56,796 bases of DNA from JADZGC01 sp964391595 (GTDB lineage Bacteria > Patescibacteriota > Saccharimonadia > CAILAD01 > GCA-016700035), in the NCBI GenBank assembly GCA_964391595.1, contig CAYMMM010000003.1, positions 1 to 56,796 on the forward strand. Direction: 5' to 3'. The position numbers and the translations under genes are program-made. The notes under the pieces were generated by a model. That model saw nothing but the letters and a program-made list of their open reading frames with translations, was not told the DNA's origin and did no database searches. How positions within the stretch are numbered: position 1 is the first letter of the stretch; every line of letters begins with the position of its first letter. Positions 7,861-15,802 of the stretch are shown one piece after another.

Positions 7861-9252
7861 TTAGTTCGTGGTGTTACCGCCACCAGTAGATGGCACAGGA
7901 GCTGTGGTGCTAGTCGAAGCTGTGGGTGTTGTACTTGTAGACGGCGAACTCGATACGGTTGCTGTTGCTGTTGGACTAGGTGTAGTCGGAATAACACTTC
8001 CCAAGACAGGCGTTCCTTGTCTTGGTATATACGAGTTTACTGCGCCTGTACTGAAATTATAGGTACTGAGAGTGTTGTAAGTGGTAATGATGGCTACGGA
8101 TGGGTCTTGTGATGCGAACATCTCGCCACTTTGTATTGTATCGATATTTGCGCCTGGCGCAGTCTCAAATTGCTTGGTAGAGACATTGTATTTGAGTAGT
8201 AGTGGATAAGCCTTGTTGACGTTGGGGTCATAGCCTTTCATGCTCATGATATGAATGTAACCTGGCTGGATACTCGCTACGTCGTCGAATTGCAGGTTGG
8301 TCGTTGGCAGGTCCTGCCCAACCGCGGCAAAAATACTTGTGGGCTGAATAGTGATTTTGATGAGTTGTAGCTTGGTTACATTTCCGTTAGTGTCATCGAC
8401 TCGTCCGACTGCATAAATGTCTTGTGAGCCAGCAACGGACACGGCGTTGTGTGTGTGTGAGCGGTTTTTGAATGCAAATCCAGATGCGTTGGCTTTGAGA
8501 CTGCGCTTATTTGTATAAGTTGCAGTGTCATAGATCACTACATTTTTGTAGGCAGTTGGATCAGCTCCTGAACCGCGTTCGTCATTGCCATATAGAATTA
8601 CCAACCATTGACCATCGCCACTTACGACGATTCCCTCAGCAAATACGCCCGCCACGTCGTTTACATTGAGCGTTTTGACAACTGCATTTGTCAGCCCATC
8701 AACTACGGTAACTGTACCCCCATTATAGTCATGTACATAGTATTGCTTCTTGATTTCATTTGATACAACGTCGAGCATCCCGCTTTTTGTGGTTAGCGCG
8801 AGCGACTTGCCGGTATATGTATGGGTAGTAGTATCAATACTTGGCACAAGTAAGCTTTCAGACTGCAAGCCACCACACCCTGACGGTATTACAAATGCCC
8901 TGTTGGCGCTCCTAAGTTCAAGTACGTGATCATACCAGTAAGGTCGATTTGTCGTGCACCCATTTTGGGATGGGTAAGCGGGTAGGTCGATGCTTTTGAC
9001 CATCGACTTTGTCGTCGGATCCCATACCTCCACGCTGTTTTTGTTATTAGCCGTAGTGTAGCCGGCATAATAAACATATTCCTTAAGCGCACTCGCCTTC
9101 GAGAAGAAAATATAAATGAAGCCTAGTGTGGCAATGAGTAGTATTGAGAGTGCAAGGACTAGCTTGGGATTAAACTTTACTTTTTGTTGAAGCCTGGAAG
9201 CTGAAGATACGTTTGTTTTTGGTGTTTTGAGTGTCGATGTCTTTGCAGGCAT
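7861..9252 (-). CDS. N-terminally anchored surface protein, probable beta-propeller, paralogue of the 6263-7786 product
   Basis: 463 residues with the same plan as its downstream neighbour: basic N-terminus (KTPKTNVSSASRLQQKVKFN), one membrane helix (about 29-51) and FFSKAS. The exported domain has YVTN/Lvivd-type propeller features, for example GGTVTVVDGLTNAVVKTLNV and DGQWLVILYGND. A Ser/Thr/Pro/Ala stalk leads to VPSTGGGNTTN at the very end. The two genes are 74 bp apart on the same strand and probably co-transcribed. The start ATG has an AGGAAA-type ribosome site (ACTAGGAAAAAGTTATG). Function is unknown; adhesion or display on the cell surface is inferred from architecture. Confidence 0.75.
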   Translation of the reverse strand: MPAKTSTLKTPKTNVSSASRLQQKVKFNPKLVLALSILLIATLGFIYIFFSKASALKEYVYYAGYTTANNKNSVEVWDPTTKSMVKSIDLPAYPSQNGCTTNRPYWYDHVLELRSANRAFVIPSGCGGLQSESLLVPSIDTTTHTYTGKSLALTTKSGMLDVVSNEIKKQYYVHDYNGGTVTVVDGLTNAVVKTLNVNDVAGVFAEGIVVSGDGQWLVILYGNDERGSGADPTAYKNVVIYDTATYTNKRSLKANASGFAFKNRSHTHNAVSVAGSQDIYAVGRVDDTNGNVTKLQLIKITIQPTSIFAAVGQDLPTTNLQFDDVASIQPGYIHIMSMKGYDPNVNKAYPLLLKYNVSTKQFETAPGANIDTIQSGEMFASQDPSVAIITTYNTLSTYNFSTGAVNSYIPRQGTPVLGSVIPTTPSPTATATVSSSPSTSTTPTASTSTTAPVPSTGGGNTTN

Positions 9253-9310
9253 AACTTTTTCCTAGTAAATGATATTCATTATTAAGCTTATGCTCAGGAG
9301 GAGCGTGTGT

Positions 9311-9349
9311 CAAATTCGGACCTGAATTTGTCAGTATAATTTGACAAAT
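9311..9349 (+). promoter_or_regulatory. operator-like inverted repeats overlapping a -35 box
   Basis: Two inverted repeats lie side by side: CAAATTC (9311-9317) with GAATTTG (9324-9330), and ATTTGTCA (9326-9333) with TGACAAAT (9342-9349). The second overlaps the -35 hexamer TTGACA at 9341-9346, where a dimeric repressor would block RNA polymerase. No regulator gene is adjacent, so the binding protein is unknown. Confidence 0.5.
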
Positions 9350-9368
9350 GTAAAAAATAGCGTATCAT
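9341..9368 (+). promoter_or_regulatory. promoter for the 32-residue leader ORF and possibly the GNAT gene
   Basis: TTGACA (9341-9346), a 16-bp spacer and TATCAT (9363-9368). The predicted transcription start is within a base or two of the ATG at 9378, so the mRNA would be leaderless. Confidence 0.6.
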
Positions 9369-9377
9369 AACCTTATT

Positions 9378-9476
9378 ATGAATACATTGTCTTCACATTC
9401 GACACAGCAATATCTCGACGTTCCAGCCATGAACGCCGGCGACTTTGCCGTACACATACTGGAGGCAACTGCTTAA
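9378..9476 (+). CDS. putative 32-residue leaderless peptide (leader peptide or microprotein)
   Basis: The ATG sits 9 bases after the -10 box TATCAT. The frame encodes 32 residues, beginning MNTLSSHSTQQYLDVPAMNA and ending HILEATA, before TAA. There is no membrane segment, no run of one amino acid typical of attenuator leaders, and no family I recognise. Thirty-one bases after its stop is an intrinsic terminator (9508-9534), and 150 bases downstream a GNAT gene starts. It is either a small independent gene or a leader controlling readthrough into the GNAT gene. Support is positional (promoter, start, terminator), not from homology. Confidence 0.45.
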   Translation: MNTLSSHSTQQYLDVPAMNAGDFAVHILEATA

Positions 9477-9507
9477 TTCTCATCACATAGCTTGATTGTG
9501 AGCCAAG

Positions 9508-9534
9508 GGCCTCCGAGATGGAGGCCTTTTGTTT
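9508..9534 (+). terminator. intrinsic terminator or attenuator after the leader ORF
   Basis: A 7-bp stem GGCCTCC/GGAGGCC with a 5-base loop is followed by TTTTGTTT. It lies between the 32-residue ORF and the GNAT gene. No clear separate promoter follows it, so some readthrough may supply the GNAT gene. Confidence 0.7.
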
Positions 9535-9623
9535 CAGATAAAAACGCTTAAACATATCTCGGAGTTCATTGGCTCCAGATCAATCCCGGTCTGGAGAGCA
9601 ACTACGTACCAGGAGAAGAGAAT

Positions 9624-10277
9624 ATGTTTGGATTGCCGATGCGCGTACCAACACGAAGTGGTATTGAGGTAACGATGAAGCCGGTTTCGATCGAAGAAGC
9701 GGCGATTTTTGCCGAAGGCTTCTCGCGCTGGCCGATCATGCGTACCCTTTCGATGCGCGCCGCGCTCAGCGTCGAGGCAGAGCAAGAGTGGATTCGCGAC
9801 AACAACAGTAATGCCGAGAAGTGTGGCTGGGGTATCTATGTCGATGGCATTTTGATCGGAAATACTGGTCTGGAGGGGATTCGGGATCGCCGTGCGTCCT
9901 CGGGCTGCTGCATCTTCCGAGAGGAAGTCTGGGGTAAGGGCATCATCACTGCGGTGCATCATGCGCGCATGTGGTATGCGACTCAGGTGCTCGGTCTGGA
10001 AGCTGTCGATTCGTTTGTTTTCTACAGCAACGAGGCCTCGATGAAAGCTCTTTTGCGCGTCGGCTACACGGCCTACGGCGTTGAGTTTGACAAGCTTATT
10101 GTCGACGGCAGGCGTACTCATGCGCACCGTCTACTGTGGGTGAATCCAAATGCCCGCCAGTGGAATGCGTTCTGGGATGGACCAATCCCGGAGCAGTATG
10201 CCAAGCGTTTCTCCGAGGGTCGTCAGCGCGCGCGGATCGCACAGCGTTGGGCGGCTAAGAACGTCACGTTCTTGTGA
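9624..10277 (+). CDS. GNAT family N-acetyltransferase, RimJ/RimL-like
   Basis: 217 residues. The central part follows the GNAT fold: a YVDGILIGNTGLEGI strand pair (beta2-beta4), then an acetyl-CoA pyrophosphate-loop region around EVWGKGIITAVHHA, and a beta5 segment VDSFVFYSNEASMKALLRVGY typical of the RimJ/RimL branch (neighbour residues then KALxRVGY). About 45 C-terminal residues beyond the fold are Arg/Trp-rich. The acceptor (ribosomal protein, antibiotic, amino sugar or other) cannot be deduced. Unlike most genes here it has a clear Shine-Dalgarno (AGGAGAAGAGAATATG), a GC-richer coding sequence and its own strong terminator, so it may have been acquired separately. Confidence 0.82.
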   Translation: MFGLPMRVPTRSGIEVTMKPVSIEEAAIFAEGFSRWPIMRTLSMRAALSVEAEQEWIRDNNSNAEKCGWGIYVDGILIGNTGLEGIRDRRASSGCCIFREEVWGKGIITAVHHARMWYATQVLGLEAVDSFVFYSNEASMKALLRVGYTAYGVEFDKLIVDGRRTHAHRLLWVNPNARQWNAFWDGPIPEQYAKRFSEGRQRARIAQRWAAKNVTFL

Positions 10278-10284
10278 CGGTTAT

Positions 10285-10324
10285 CCCTTCCCTTGAGTTT
10301 CGACTTGAGGGAAGGGTATTTTTG
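10285..10324 (+). terminator. intrinsic terminator of the GNAT gene
   Basis: A long stem (CCCTTCCCT/AGGGAAGGG, extended to 14 bp by G-U pairs) carries a TTCG loop and is followed by TATTTTTG. Confidence 0.85.
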
Positions 10325-10341
10325 TAGCTATTGTGACCAGG

Positions 10342-11001
10342 CTACTTGGCTACGATTGGGGCGATAATGGTCTTGTCTTGCCAGTATTCGCAGTCAGCTG
10401 GAGGATCAACCTCGACAGTTTCGTAGGTAATGTCGTGAAATCCTGCCGCCTTTAAACGCAAGAGATGTTTCTGGCTGAACCCGGTAGCCTCATCTGAGTA
10501 ATAGGTTAGTACTCCACCCTTTTTGAGTAGACGAAATGCTTCCTCGAAAAACCAAAAATGATTGCCGTGTATCTCTTCTTCACTTAGCGGGTACGTATCA
10601 AAGAGAATGCCATCAAAACTGCCATCTTTAAGTAGTGGGGTAATGTCCTCCCAGAAGCCGGAAAGTATGTGCATCTTTCTGTTTGCAATCTGCTCTCGAT
10701 ACATATCCATACCGTTCTTAATGACATCAGGGTGACACTCAATAATTATATGTTCTTTGAGGTTTTTTGCTTCCTGGATATAGCCTGCAGATATACCCAT
10801 GCCAAAGCCAAGTTCCAATACTCTGCCGCCACGCATCGTAGCGATGTGGGCCAGCTTACGCATATACCCGTCCTCCCAGTCTTCCATTACGGGATGTCCA
10901 GAAATCTTAAGGGTATGTTCATCAAAAACAGCTGGGGTCCTATTCCAGTCTGCACGGTCTTCAGGAAATCCTATGTCTTTTCGGCTCTCGATTGTATTCA
11001 T
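10342..11001 (-). CDS. guanidinoacetate N-methyltransferase-like SAM methyltransferase
   Basis: 219 residues. The resemblance to animal GAMT (guanidinoacetate to creatine) runs along most of the chain: PVMEDWEDGYMRKLA, then the SAM-binding GGRVLELGFGMGI, IIIECHPDVI, GFWEDI, DGSFDGILFDTYPLSEEE (motif with the acceptor-binding aspartate), FRLLKKGGVLTYYSDE and PPADCEYW near the end. These are signature segments of the GAMT/RMT2 branch and not of generic Class I methyltransferases. A TATAAT (11008-11013) 6 bases before the ATG predicts a leaderless mRNA. It is divergent from an ornithine-decarboxylase-like gene, so its substrate may be an amine or guanidino compound. The region is AT-richer than its flanks. 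Substrate specificity is not provable from sequence. Confidence 0.8.
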   Translation of the reverse strand: MNTIESRKDIGFPEDRADWNRTPAVFDEHTLKISGHPVMEDWEDGYMRKLAHIATMRGGRVLELGFGMGISAGYIQEAKNLKEHIIIECHPDVIKNGMDMYREQIANRKMHILSGFWEDITPLLKDGSFDGILFDTYPLSEEEIHGNHFWFFEEAFRLLKKGGVLTYYSDEATGFSQKHLLRLKAAGFHDITYETVEVDPPADCEYWQDKTIIAPIVAK

Positions 11002-11108
11002 AGCTATATTATAACACTCAATCTATATTTAGTCAATCATATATTGTTGCTTTTCACACTATACTATATTTCTTCCTTTTATACCTATATCATGGTTGTG
11101 AGGATATT

Positions 11109-12188
11109 ATGAAAAAGACGCCGTTTTTCACATTTGAGTCAGATAAGATAGCACAAAACTTTCGAAATTTTACCTCTGCATTACCTGAAGTACAGATTCG
11201 ATATGCGCTGAAATCAAGCCCTCTGAGCGATATTGCAAGCACCTTAGATGATCTTGGATGTGGCTTTGAGGTAGCTTCTAAGTCTGAGCTCGCGCAACTT
11301 TTAAGTCTAGATGTTGATGTAGCAAAGATTATTTTTAGCAATCCAGTAAAGAAAATCGAAGATATAAAATATGCACACAAGAAGGGTATTAAAATATTCG
11401 CCTGCGACTCTTTCGAAGAAGTACATAAACTTGCAGACAACGCTCCAGGGTGCTCAGTTCTAATACGCATAAAGGTATACGAAAGAGGAAGTGTTTTTTC
11501 ACTTAAGGATAAATTTGGGGTGGAGGAGAGGTCGGTACCAGCATTAGTGAAGGCGATACTGGGTGCTGGGCTCGTCTTTGAAGGTATCAGCTTTCATGTC
11601 GGCTCCCAGTCTTTGAAGTTGAATACATGGAAATATGCTTTAGAGAAGGTGCTACGGATCCAAAGTACACTGGCATCGAAGTCCATATTTATACAAACCT
11701 TGAATATTGGAGGTGGCTTCCCTTGGTCTTATAGGGGGCAGAAAGCCCCAACTGTTGCGGATATAGCTGATGTAATCAACCCCTACCTACGTAAAATTAA
11801 GCCAAAAAATGTGTATGCCGAACCTGGTAGATACTTGGTAGCCAGTGCAGCTACGTTAACGGCATCAATAATTCATCGCACAGTCCGCGATGGGAAAACA
11901 TGGTTGTATTTGGATGCAGGCACTTATAATGCACTCTTTGAGGCTATGACCTTTCAAGGGGCTACCAGTTACCACGTTACAGCATTAGGTGTCCATGATA
12001 AGAGGACATCATTATATACTTTGGCGGGACCGACCTGTGACAGTATCGATACGATCACAGAGAATGCACGACTACCTCAGGATTTGCAGGTGGGGGATAG
12101 ATTGGTTTTTAGCGATGTAGGTGCTTATTCTTATGGGCTGTCGAGTGGCTTTAATGGCTTCGCTACACCGAAAATATACTTTGAGTAG
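11109..12188 (+). CDS. PLP-dependent ornithine/lysine decarboxylase-like enzyme (fold type III)
   Basis: 359 residues, group IV decarboxylase family (alanine-racemase-fold barrel plus C-terminal beta domain). Visible key elements: PLP-Schiff-base lysine in YALKSS, GFEVASKSE, FSNPVK, the pyridine-side FHVGSQ, the glycine loop LNIGGGFPWSY for PLP phosphate, EPGRYLVASAATL, and the catalytic cysteine in GPTCDSID from the partner subunit, followed by GAYSYG. The motifs fit ornithine/lysine (polyamine-forming) decarboxylases better than diaminopimelate decarboxylase, and the length is slightly short. Function would be to make putrescine or cadaverine in the cytoplasm. A GTGAGG precedes the ATG by about 5 bases. 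The neighbouring divergent GAMT-like gene suggests joint amine metabolism. Confidence 0.85.
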   Translation: MKKTPFFTFESDKIAQNFRNFTSALPEVQIRYALKSSPLSDIASTLDDLGCGFEVASKSELAQLLSLDVDVAKIIFSNPVKKIEDIKYAHKKGIKIFACDSFEEVHKLADNAPGCSVLIRIKVYERGSVFSLKDKFGVEERSVPALVKAILGAGLVFEGISFHVGSQSLKLNTWKYALEKVLRIQSTLASKSIFIQTLNIGGGFPWSYRGQKAPTVADIADVINPYLRKIKPKNVYAEPGRYLVASAATLTASIIHRTVRDGKTWLYLDAGTYNALFEAMTFQGATSYHVTALGVHDKRTSLYTLAGPTCDSIDTITENARLPQDLQVGDRLVFSDVGAYSYGLSSGFNGFATPKIYFE

Positions 12189-12196
12189 TAAATTAG

Positions 12197-12225
12197 TTGA
12201 AAAAAATATAATATTATGCTATAAT
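12197..12225 (+). promoter_or_regulatory. promoter of the 12263-13271 operon
   Basis: TTGAAA (12197-12202), a 17-bp spacer and TATAAT (12220-12225). A leader of about 30 bases follows, then AGGAGG 4 bases before the ATG at 12263. Confidence 0.75.
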
Positions 12226-12262
12226 ATGTGCATCGTGATAGCACCTACTGTCAGGAGGCAAA

Positions 12263-12637
12263 ATGGTTCACGACATCTATAACGGCCTCCTTGAAAAGGC
12301 ACATCACTACTCCGTTAGTCCTTTCGTGTTCATTTTTCTCTATTTGCTGACTTGGCCCATGGTCTGGCACTCGTGGTTTATCTTGCTGAGTGCTCATAAG
12401 TCTGGCGATAAGAAGAAGTTCACGCTCGGCATTTGGTATAACAGGGTTGCTACCCTGACGCCATACCTCTATGTGTTGGCTTTTGGGCGAAATTTCCCGG
12501 TATGGTTTGTTACAAGTGGTTTCTTCTTGATGGTCGCACTAACGATCATCTTCAAGCTACGTCTAGGAAGCGGACTACTTGTCGCGATTGCCAAGAAGGC
12601 TCAGAAGTTACGGAAGAAACTCCCGATTAAAAACTAG
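12263..12637 (+). CDS. small integral membrane protein, unknown function
   Basis: 124 residues with three likely membrane helices (about 20-42, 65-77 and 80-96) and a strongly basic C-terminus (KKAQKLRKKLPIKN) that should stay in the cytoplasm. It begins after a consensus ribosome site AGGAGG. No family is recognised. It is the first gene of a two-gene operon with an acyltransferase 43 bp downstream, sharing one promoter and one terminator. A role linked to the acyltransferase product (membrane docking or transport) is possible but only positional. Confidence 0.7.
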   Translation: MVHDIYNGLLEKAHHYSVSPFVFIFLYLLTWPMVWHSWFILLSAHKSGDKKKFTLGIWYNRVATLTPYLYVLAFGRNFPVWFVTSGFFLMVALTIIFKLRLGSGLLVAIAKKAQKLRKKLPIKN

Positions 12638-12680
12638 ATTGCGCCTCGGCGCACTGAACAAAACGAAACGGAAGGTTGCT

Positions 12681-13271
12681 ATGACCGAAGTCGTAATTCG
12701 ATTCGTCGAGGGTGCCGAAAGAGAGGTTGCCCTCAAGCTCGAAGAGAGGATTTTCCGCGAGGAAAACTACCCCTACGATTACCGGCGATTTGATGAGCAG
12801 AGCCGTGTGTTCGCGGCGTTCATCGATGGGGCGTGTGTCGGAGTGCTGCGAGTTATCGCTCAGTCGCCGCTGTTGCCGCCGGTTCTCGAGGACTGTGATG
12901 TCTGGGACATCGGAGAGTGGCAAGCGATGGGCGAGAAGTTCGCCGAGCTTGGCACACAAGCCGTGCTCGAGGAGTATCGACACTCGGGTGTCGGTCTCTC
13001 TTTGATCAGGGCTGCCTATGTCGACGCTCGCTTGCGTGGTCTTGTGGCGTTGGCAGTGATCACTGAGCCGGAAAATGTGGACTTCCTGAACAACACTGCA
13101 AACTTCGCCTGTCGGCAGATTGGTGGAGTCGGCTTCAAGGGTTGGGAGTGTGCTCCCTACATCCACGTCTTCAGTGAGGTGGAAGTCAAGCTCGCGGCGG
13201 CTGATCCAGGCAGCTATGCATGGTTCACCGAGGGGATTCCCGATGACCTGCTTGCGGTCCCGAGATCGTGA
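12681..13271 (+). CDS. GNAT-fold acyltransferase resembling LuxI/FeeM N-acyl synthases
   Basis: 196 residues from the ATG at 12681, preceded by GGAAGG. The order RIFREENYPYDYRRFDEQS, VFAAFIDGACVGVLRVI, then ELGTQAVLEEYRHSGVGLSL and a C-terminal FACRQIGG recalls the autoinducer-synthase-like GNAT branch (LuxI, FeeM), where an acyl chain is transferred to an amino acid or homoserine lactone. The conserved pieces I rely on are the R..YD..D..S block before the beta-hairpin and the E-L..-A-V block preceding the acyl-carrier contact. Ordinary GNAT acetylation is the main alternative. The gene is GC-rich compared with its neighbours, has a Shine-Dalgarno and is followed directly by a terminator. Confidence 0.7.
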   Translation: MTEVVIRFVEGAEREVALKLEERIFREENYPYDYRRFDEQSRVFAAFIDGACVGVLRVIAQSPLLPPVLEDCDVWDIGEWQAMGEKFAELGTQAVLEEYRHSGVGLSLIRAAYVDARLRGLVALAVITEPENVDFLNNTANFACRQIGGVGFKGWECAPYIHVFSEVEVKLAAADPGSYAWFTEGIPDDLLAVPRS

Positions 13272-13294
13272 CCCTGTAGATGTGTCGCTTCATT

Positions 13295-13333
13295 TTGGGT
13301 GTGGGCAGAAATGCCCACACCCAATTTCATTTT
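13295..13333 (+). terminator. intrinsic terminator after the acyltransferase operon
   Basis: A perfect 13-bp stem TTGGGTGTGGGCA with a GAAA loop, followed by TTTCATTTT. Confidence 0.85.
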
Positions 13334-13369
13334 GTGCAGGTGCATTGTGTATGATAGTTATTGAGACTT

Positions 13370-15775
13370 ATGCTTAGAATTCAGTTCTATTATTATCTGC
13401 CGACGATCATCCTTATCGTGCTGCTGGCACTGGTAGTGATTTTTAATAATCCAAGAAAATTAACCAATCGAGTGTATCTGTCTTTTTCATCTGGCGTCTT
13501 GGTTTGGCTCGTCTCACAGCTGATAGCTGACACTACACCCAGTGAGACCCTTGCGCTTTATTGTATTCGCCTTGCGATAGCGAGTTCTGTCTTTATAGGG
13601 CTAGCCTTCGTATTATTGATAGATGCCTTTGTGACAGGCGAGGAGCCATCTATACGTAGGTGGTGGATTTTGGCGATAGGTCTCGGTAGCCTGGCTCCAT
13701 TTGCCTTCTTGCCTTCAACTGTGACTGCTGTGAGGCGGTATCCTTGGGGGGTAGAGGCGGTTTATGGATCATTATACTTATTGTTCCTGGCCTTTTCGCT
13801 TGCGGTTTTTTTCTACACTTTATATTTGGCTTTTTGGAAAAAGGTCGAGAAGACAAGTAAAGCCAAGACTCAAATTCGATATGTCTACGTTGGTATAGCA
13901 GCGACACTGATTACGAATGTAATTGGAAATTTTGTACTTCCATTCTTCGGGTTCTCTCAAGAGATAGGGGTTGCAATTAGTGTACTGTCAGTACTTTTCA
14001 TAATTGGGTCAACATCATACGCTATTGTACGTCATAGGTTATTTAATATCAGGGCCCTCGTTGCTCGTTCTCTGGCATATGCATTTTCAGTCCTATCATT
14101 TGCCTTCGTGTATGGATTCCTTGCCTATGGTGTTGCTCAGAATCTCCTGCTCAAGACTATACTTACAACCGAACGTTCCCAGCAGATCTTCAATATTATT
14201 CTGGCGGTTATGCTGGCCTTCACCTTCCCGACCATCCGTCGCTTCTTTGAGAAGATCACCGACCGCATCTTCTACCGCGATCGCTACGATCCACAGCACC
14301 TGATGTCGAGTATCGGGCGCACTCTGGCGACTGAAATCGCACTTGAGCCACTAACCACTAAGGTGATTCGTGTGTTAGAGGACGAGATGCGTCTGGCTGA
14401 CGCGAATATCGTGGTACTCGGTAAGAAGGGTCAAGATGGCGAGAAGGACACGGAGACCGAGACGGATATTTACTATCAGACGCACGGCGCGAAGAAGCAT
14501 CAGGATTATCGGATTGAGGACCTACGCTCGATTCGCATCCCGGTCATTATTACTGACGAGCTGGCATCATCTGATGAGCGTCAGATACTCGAGCAGCATC
14601 ACATCCGTGCCGCCTTCGCACTCAAGACTCGGGAGTCGCAGGTCGGATATCTGCTCCTCGGGGATAAGCGAAGTGGCGATATCTATAGTGACCAAGATAT
14701 TCAGACGTTGCGCATTATTGCCGACGAGTTGGCGGTCGCGATTCAAAACGCTCGCGCCTATACTGAGATCCAGCGTTTCAACGTAACCTTGCGTGAGAAG
14801 ATTGACCAGGCAACCCATGATCTCAAACATGCGAATAGTGAGCTCAAGGCGCTCGACAAGGCAAAGGACGAGTTCATCTCGATGGCTTCACATCAGTTGC
14901 GCACGCCACTCACTGCAGTCCGTGGTTACACATCGATGGTTATGGATGGGGATTTTGGTGACGTCTCTGCTGAGCAAAAAGATACGCTCAAGCAAGCTTT
15001 TGATGCTGCGACTCGCATGACGCGCTTGGTAGATGACCTACTGAATGTCTCGCGCATTCAGTCTGGCAAATTCCGTATCGAGCGGGCACAGGTCGATCTC
15101 AATAAGGTTCTGCCCGAAGAAATCTCGCTGCTCGATACGACCGCTAAGACTAAAAAAGTATCGATTACCTTCAATCCTCCGAAGACACCAGTGCCTTCGA
15201 TCCTGATCGACGAAGGCAAGACGAGGCAGTGTCTAATGAACTTGATGGACAATGCTATTTACTATTCATCCACCGCTACTGGAGGTGGCAAGGTCCAAGT
15301 ATATCTTGAGAATGATGCAGAAAATGTGATCTTCCGTGTGGTTGACAATGGTATCGGGGTGCCGAAGGCGCAGCAAGCCAAGCTCTTCAATAAGTTTTAT
15401 CGGGCACCAAATGCCCAGAAGACACGCCCAGATGGTACTGGCCTCGGTCTCTTCTTGGTCGGCAAGGTGGTCAGTGGACAGGGTGGTCAGATAATTTTCG
15501 AGAGCGAGGAAGGCAAGGGGTCGACTTTCGGCTTCAAGCTGCCGATCAAGGCTGCTGGTGAGGGCGTCGATGCGAATGGAAAGGTGGTCACTGCTCCTGA
15601 TGAGACGACAGCCGCGCCTGTGTCTGCTCCCGCTACTTCAGATACCAAAGCAGCACCAGTCGTGAATAAGTCAGTAGTAAGTGCCCAGCCAGTACCAATA
15701 ACGCAAACGAAGCCTATCGCAAATACAAAAAGCACAGCCACATCGTCTCAAGAAGTTAAGAAGTCTGGCGCATAG
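13370..15775 (+). CDS. membrane histidine kinase with 7TM sensor, GAF-like domain and disordered tail
   Basis: 801 residues. Seven or eight membrane helices occupy about residues 1-290 (7TM histidine-kinase N-terminal type). A GAF-like domain follows (about 320-465, ending VGYLLLGDKRSGDIYS..Q), then a coiled-coil and HisKA with the phospho-acceptor His in SHQLRTPLTAV (about 508). The HATPase_c domain has DNAIYYS (N box), VDNGIGVP (G1) and GTGLGLFL (G2). The last 75 residues are Ala/Pro/Thr/Lys-rich and probably disordered. I chose the ATG at 13370 over the in-frame TTG at 13361. A CheY-like regulator starts 27 bases after it and is the likely partner. The sensed signal is unknown. Confidence 0.9.
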   Translation: MLRIQFYYYLPTIILIVLLALVVIFNNPRKLTNRVYLSFSSGVLVWLVSQLIADTTPSETLALYCIRLAIASSVFIGLAFVLLIDAFVTGEEPSIRRWWILAIGLGSLAPFAFLPSTVTAVRRYPWGVEAVYGSLYLLFLAFSLAVFFYTLYLAFWKKVEKTSKAKTQIRYVYVGIAATLITNVIGNFVLPFFGFSQEIGVAISVLSVLFIIGSTSYAIVRHRLFNIRALVARSLAYAFSVLSFAFVYGFLAYGVAQNLLLKTILTTERSQQIFNIILAVMLAFTFPTIRRFFEKITDRIFYRDRYDPQHLMSSIGRTLATEIALEPLTTKVIRVLEDEMRLADANIVVLGKKGQDGEKDTETETDIYYQTHGAKKHQDYRIEDLRSIRIPVIITDELASSDERQILEQHHIRAAFALKTRESQVGYLLLGDKRSGDIYSDQDIQTLRIIADELAVAIQNARAYTEIQRFNVTLREKIDQATHDLKHANSELKALDKAKDEFISMASHQLRTPLTAVRGYTSMVMDGDFGDVSAEQKDTLKQAFDAATRMTRLVDDLLNVSRIQSGKFRIERAQVDLNKVLPEEISLLDTTAKTKKVSITFNPPKTPVPSILIDEGKTRQCLMNLMDNAIYYSSTATGGGKVQVYLENDAENVIFRVVDNGIGVPKAQQAKLFNKFYRAPNAQKTRPDGTGLGLFLVGKVVSGQGGQIIFESEEGKGSTFGFKLPIKAAGEGVDANGKVVTAPDETTAAPVSAPATSDTKAAPVVNKSVVSAQPVPITQTKPIANTKSTATSSQEVKKSGA

Positions 15776-15802
15776 GGTAACGATTGGGCGTATAATACGC
15801 TT

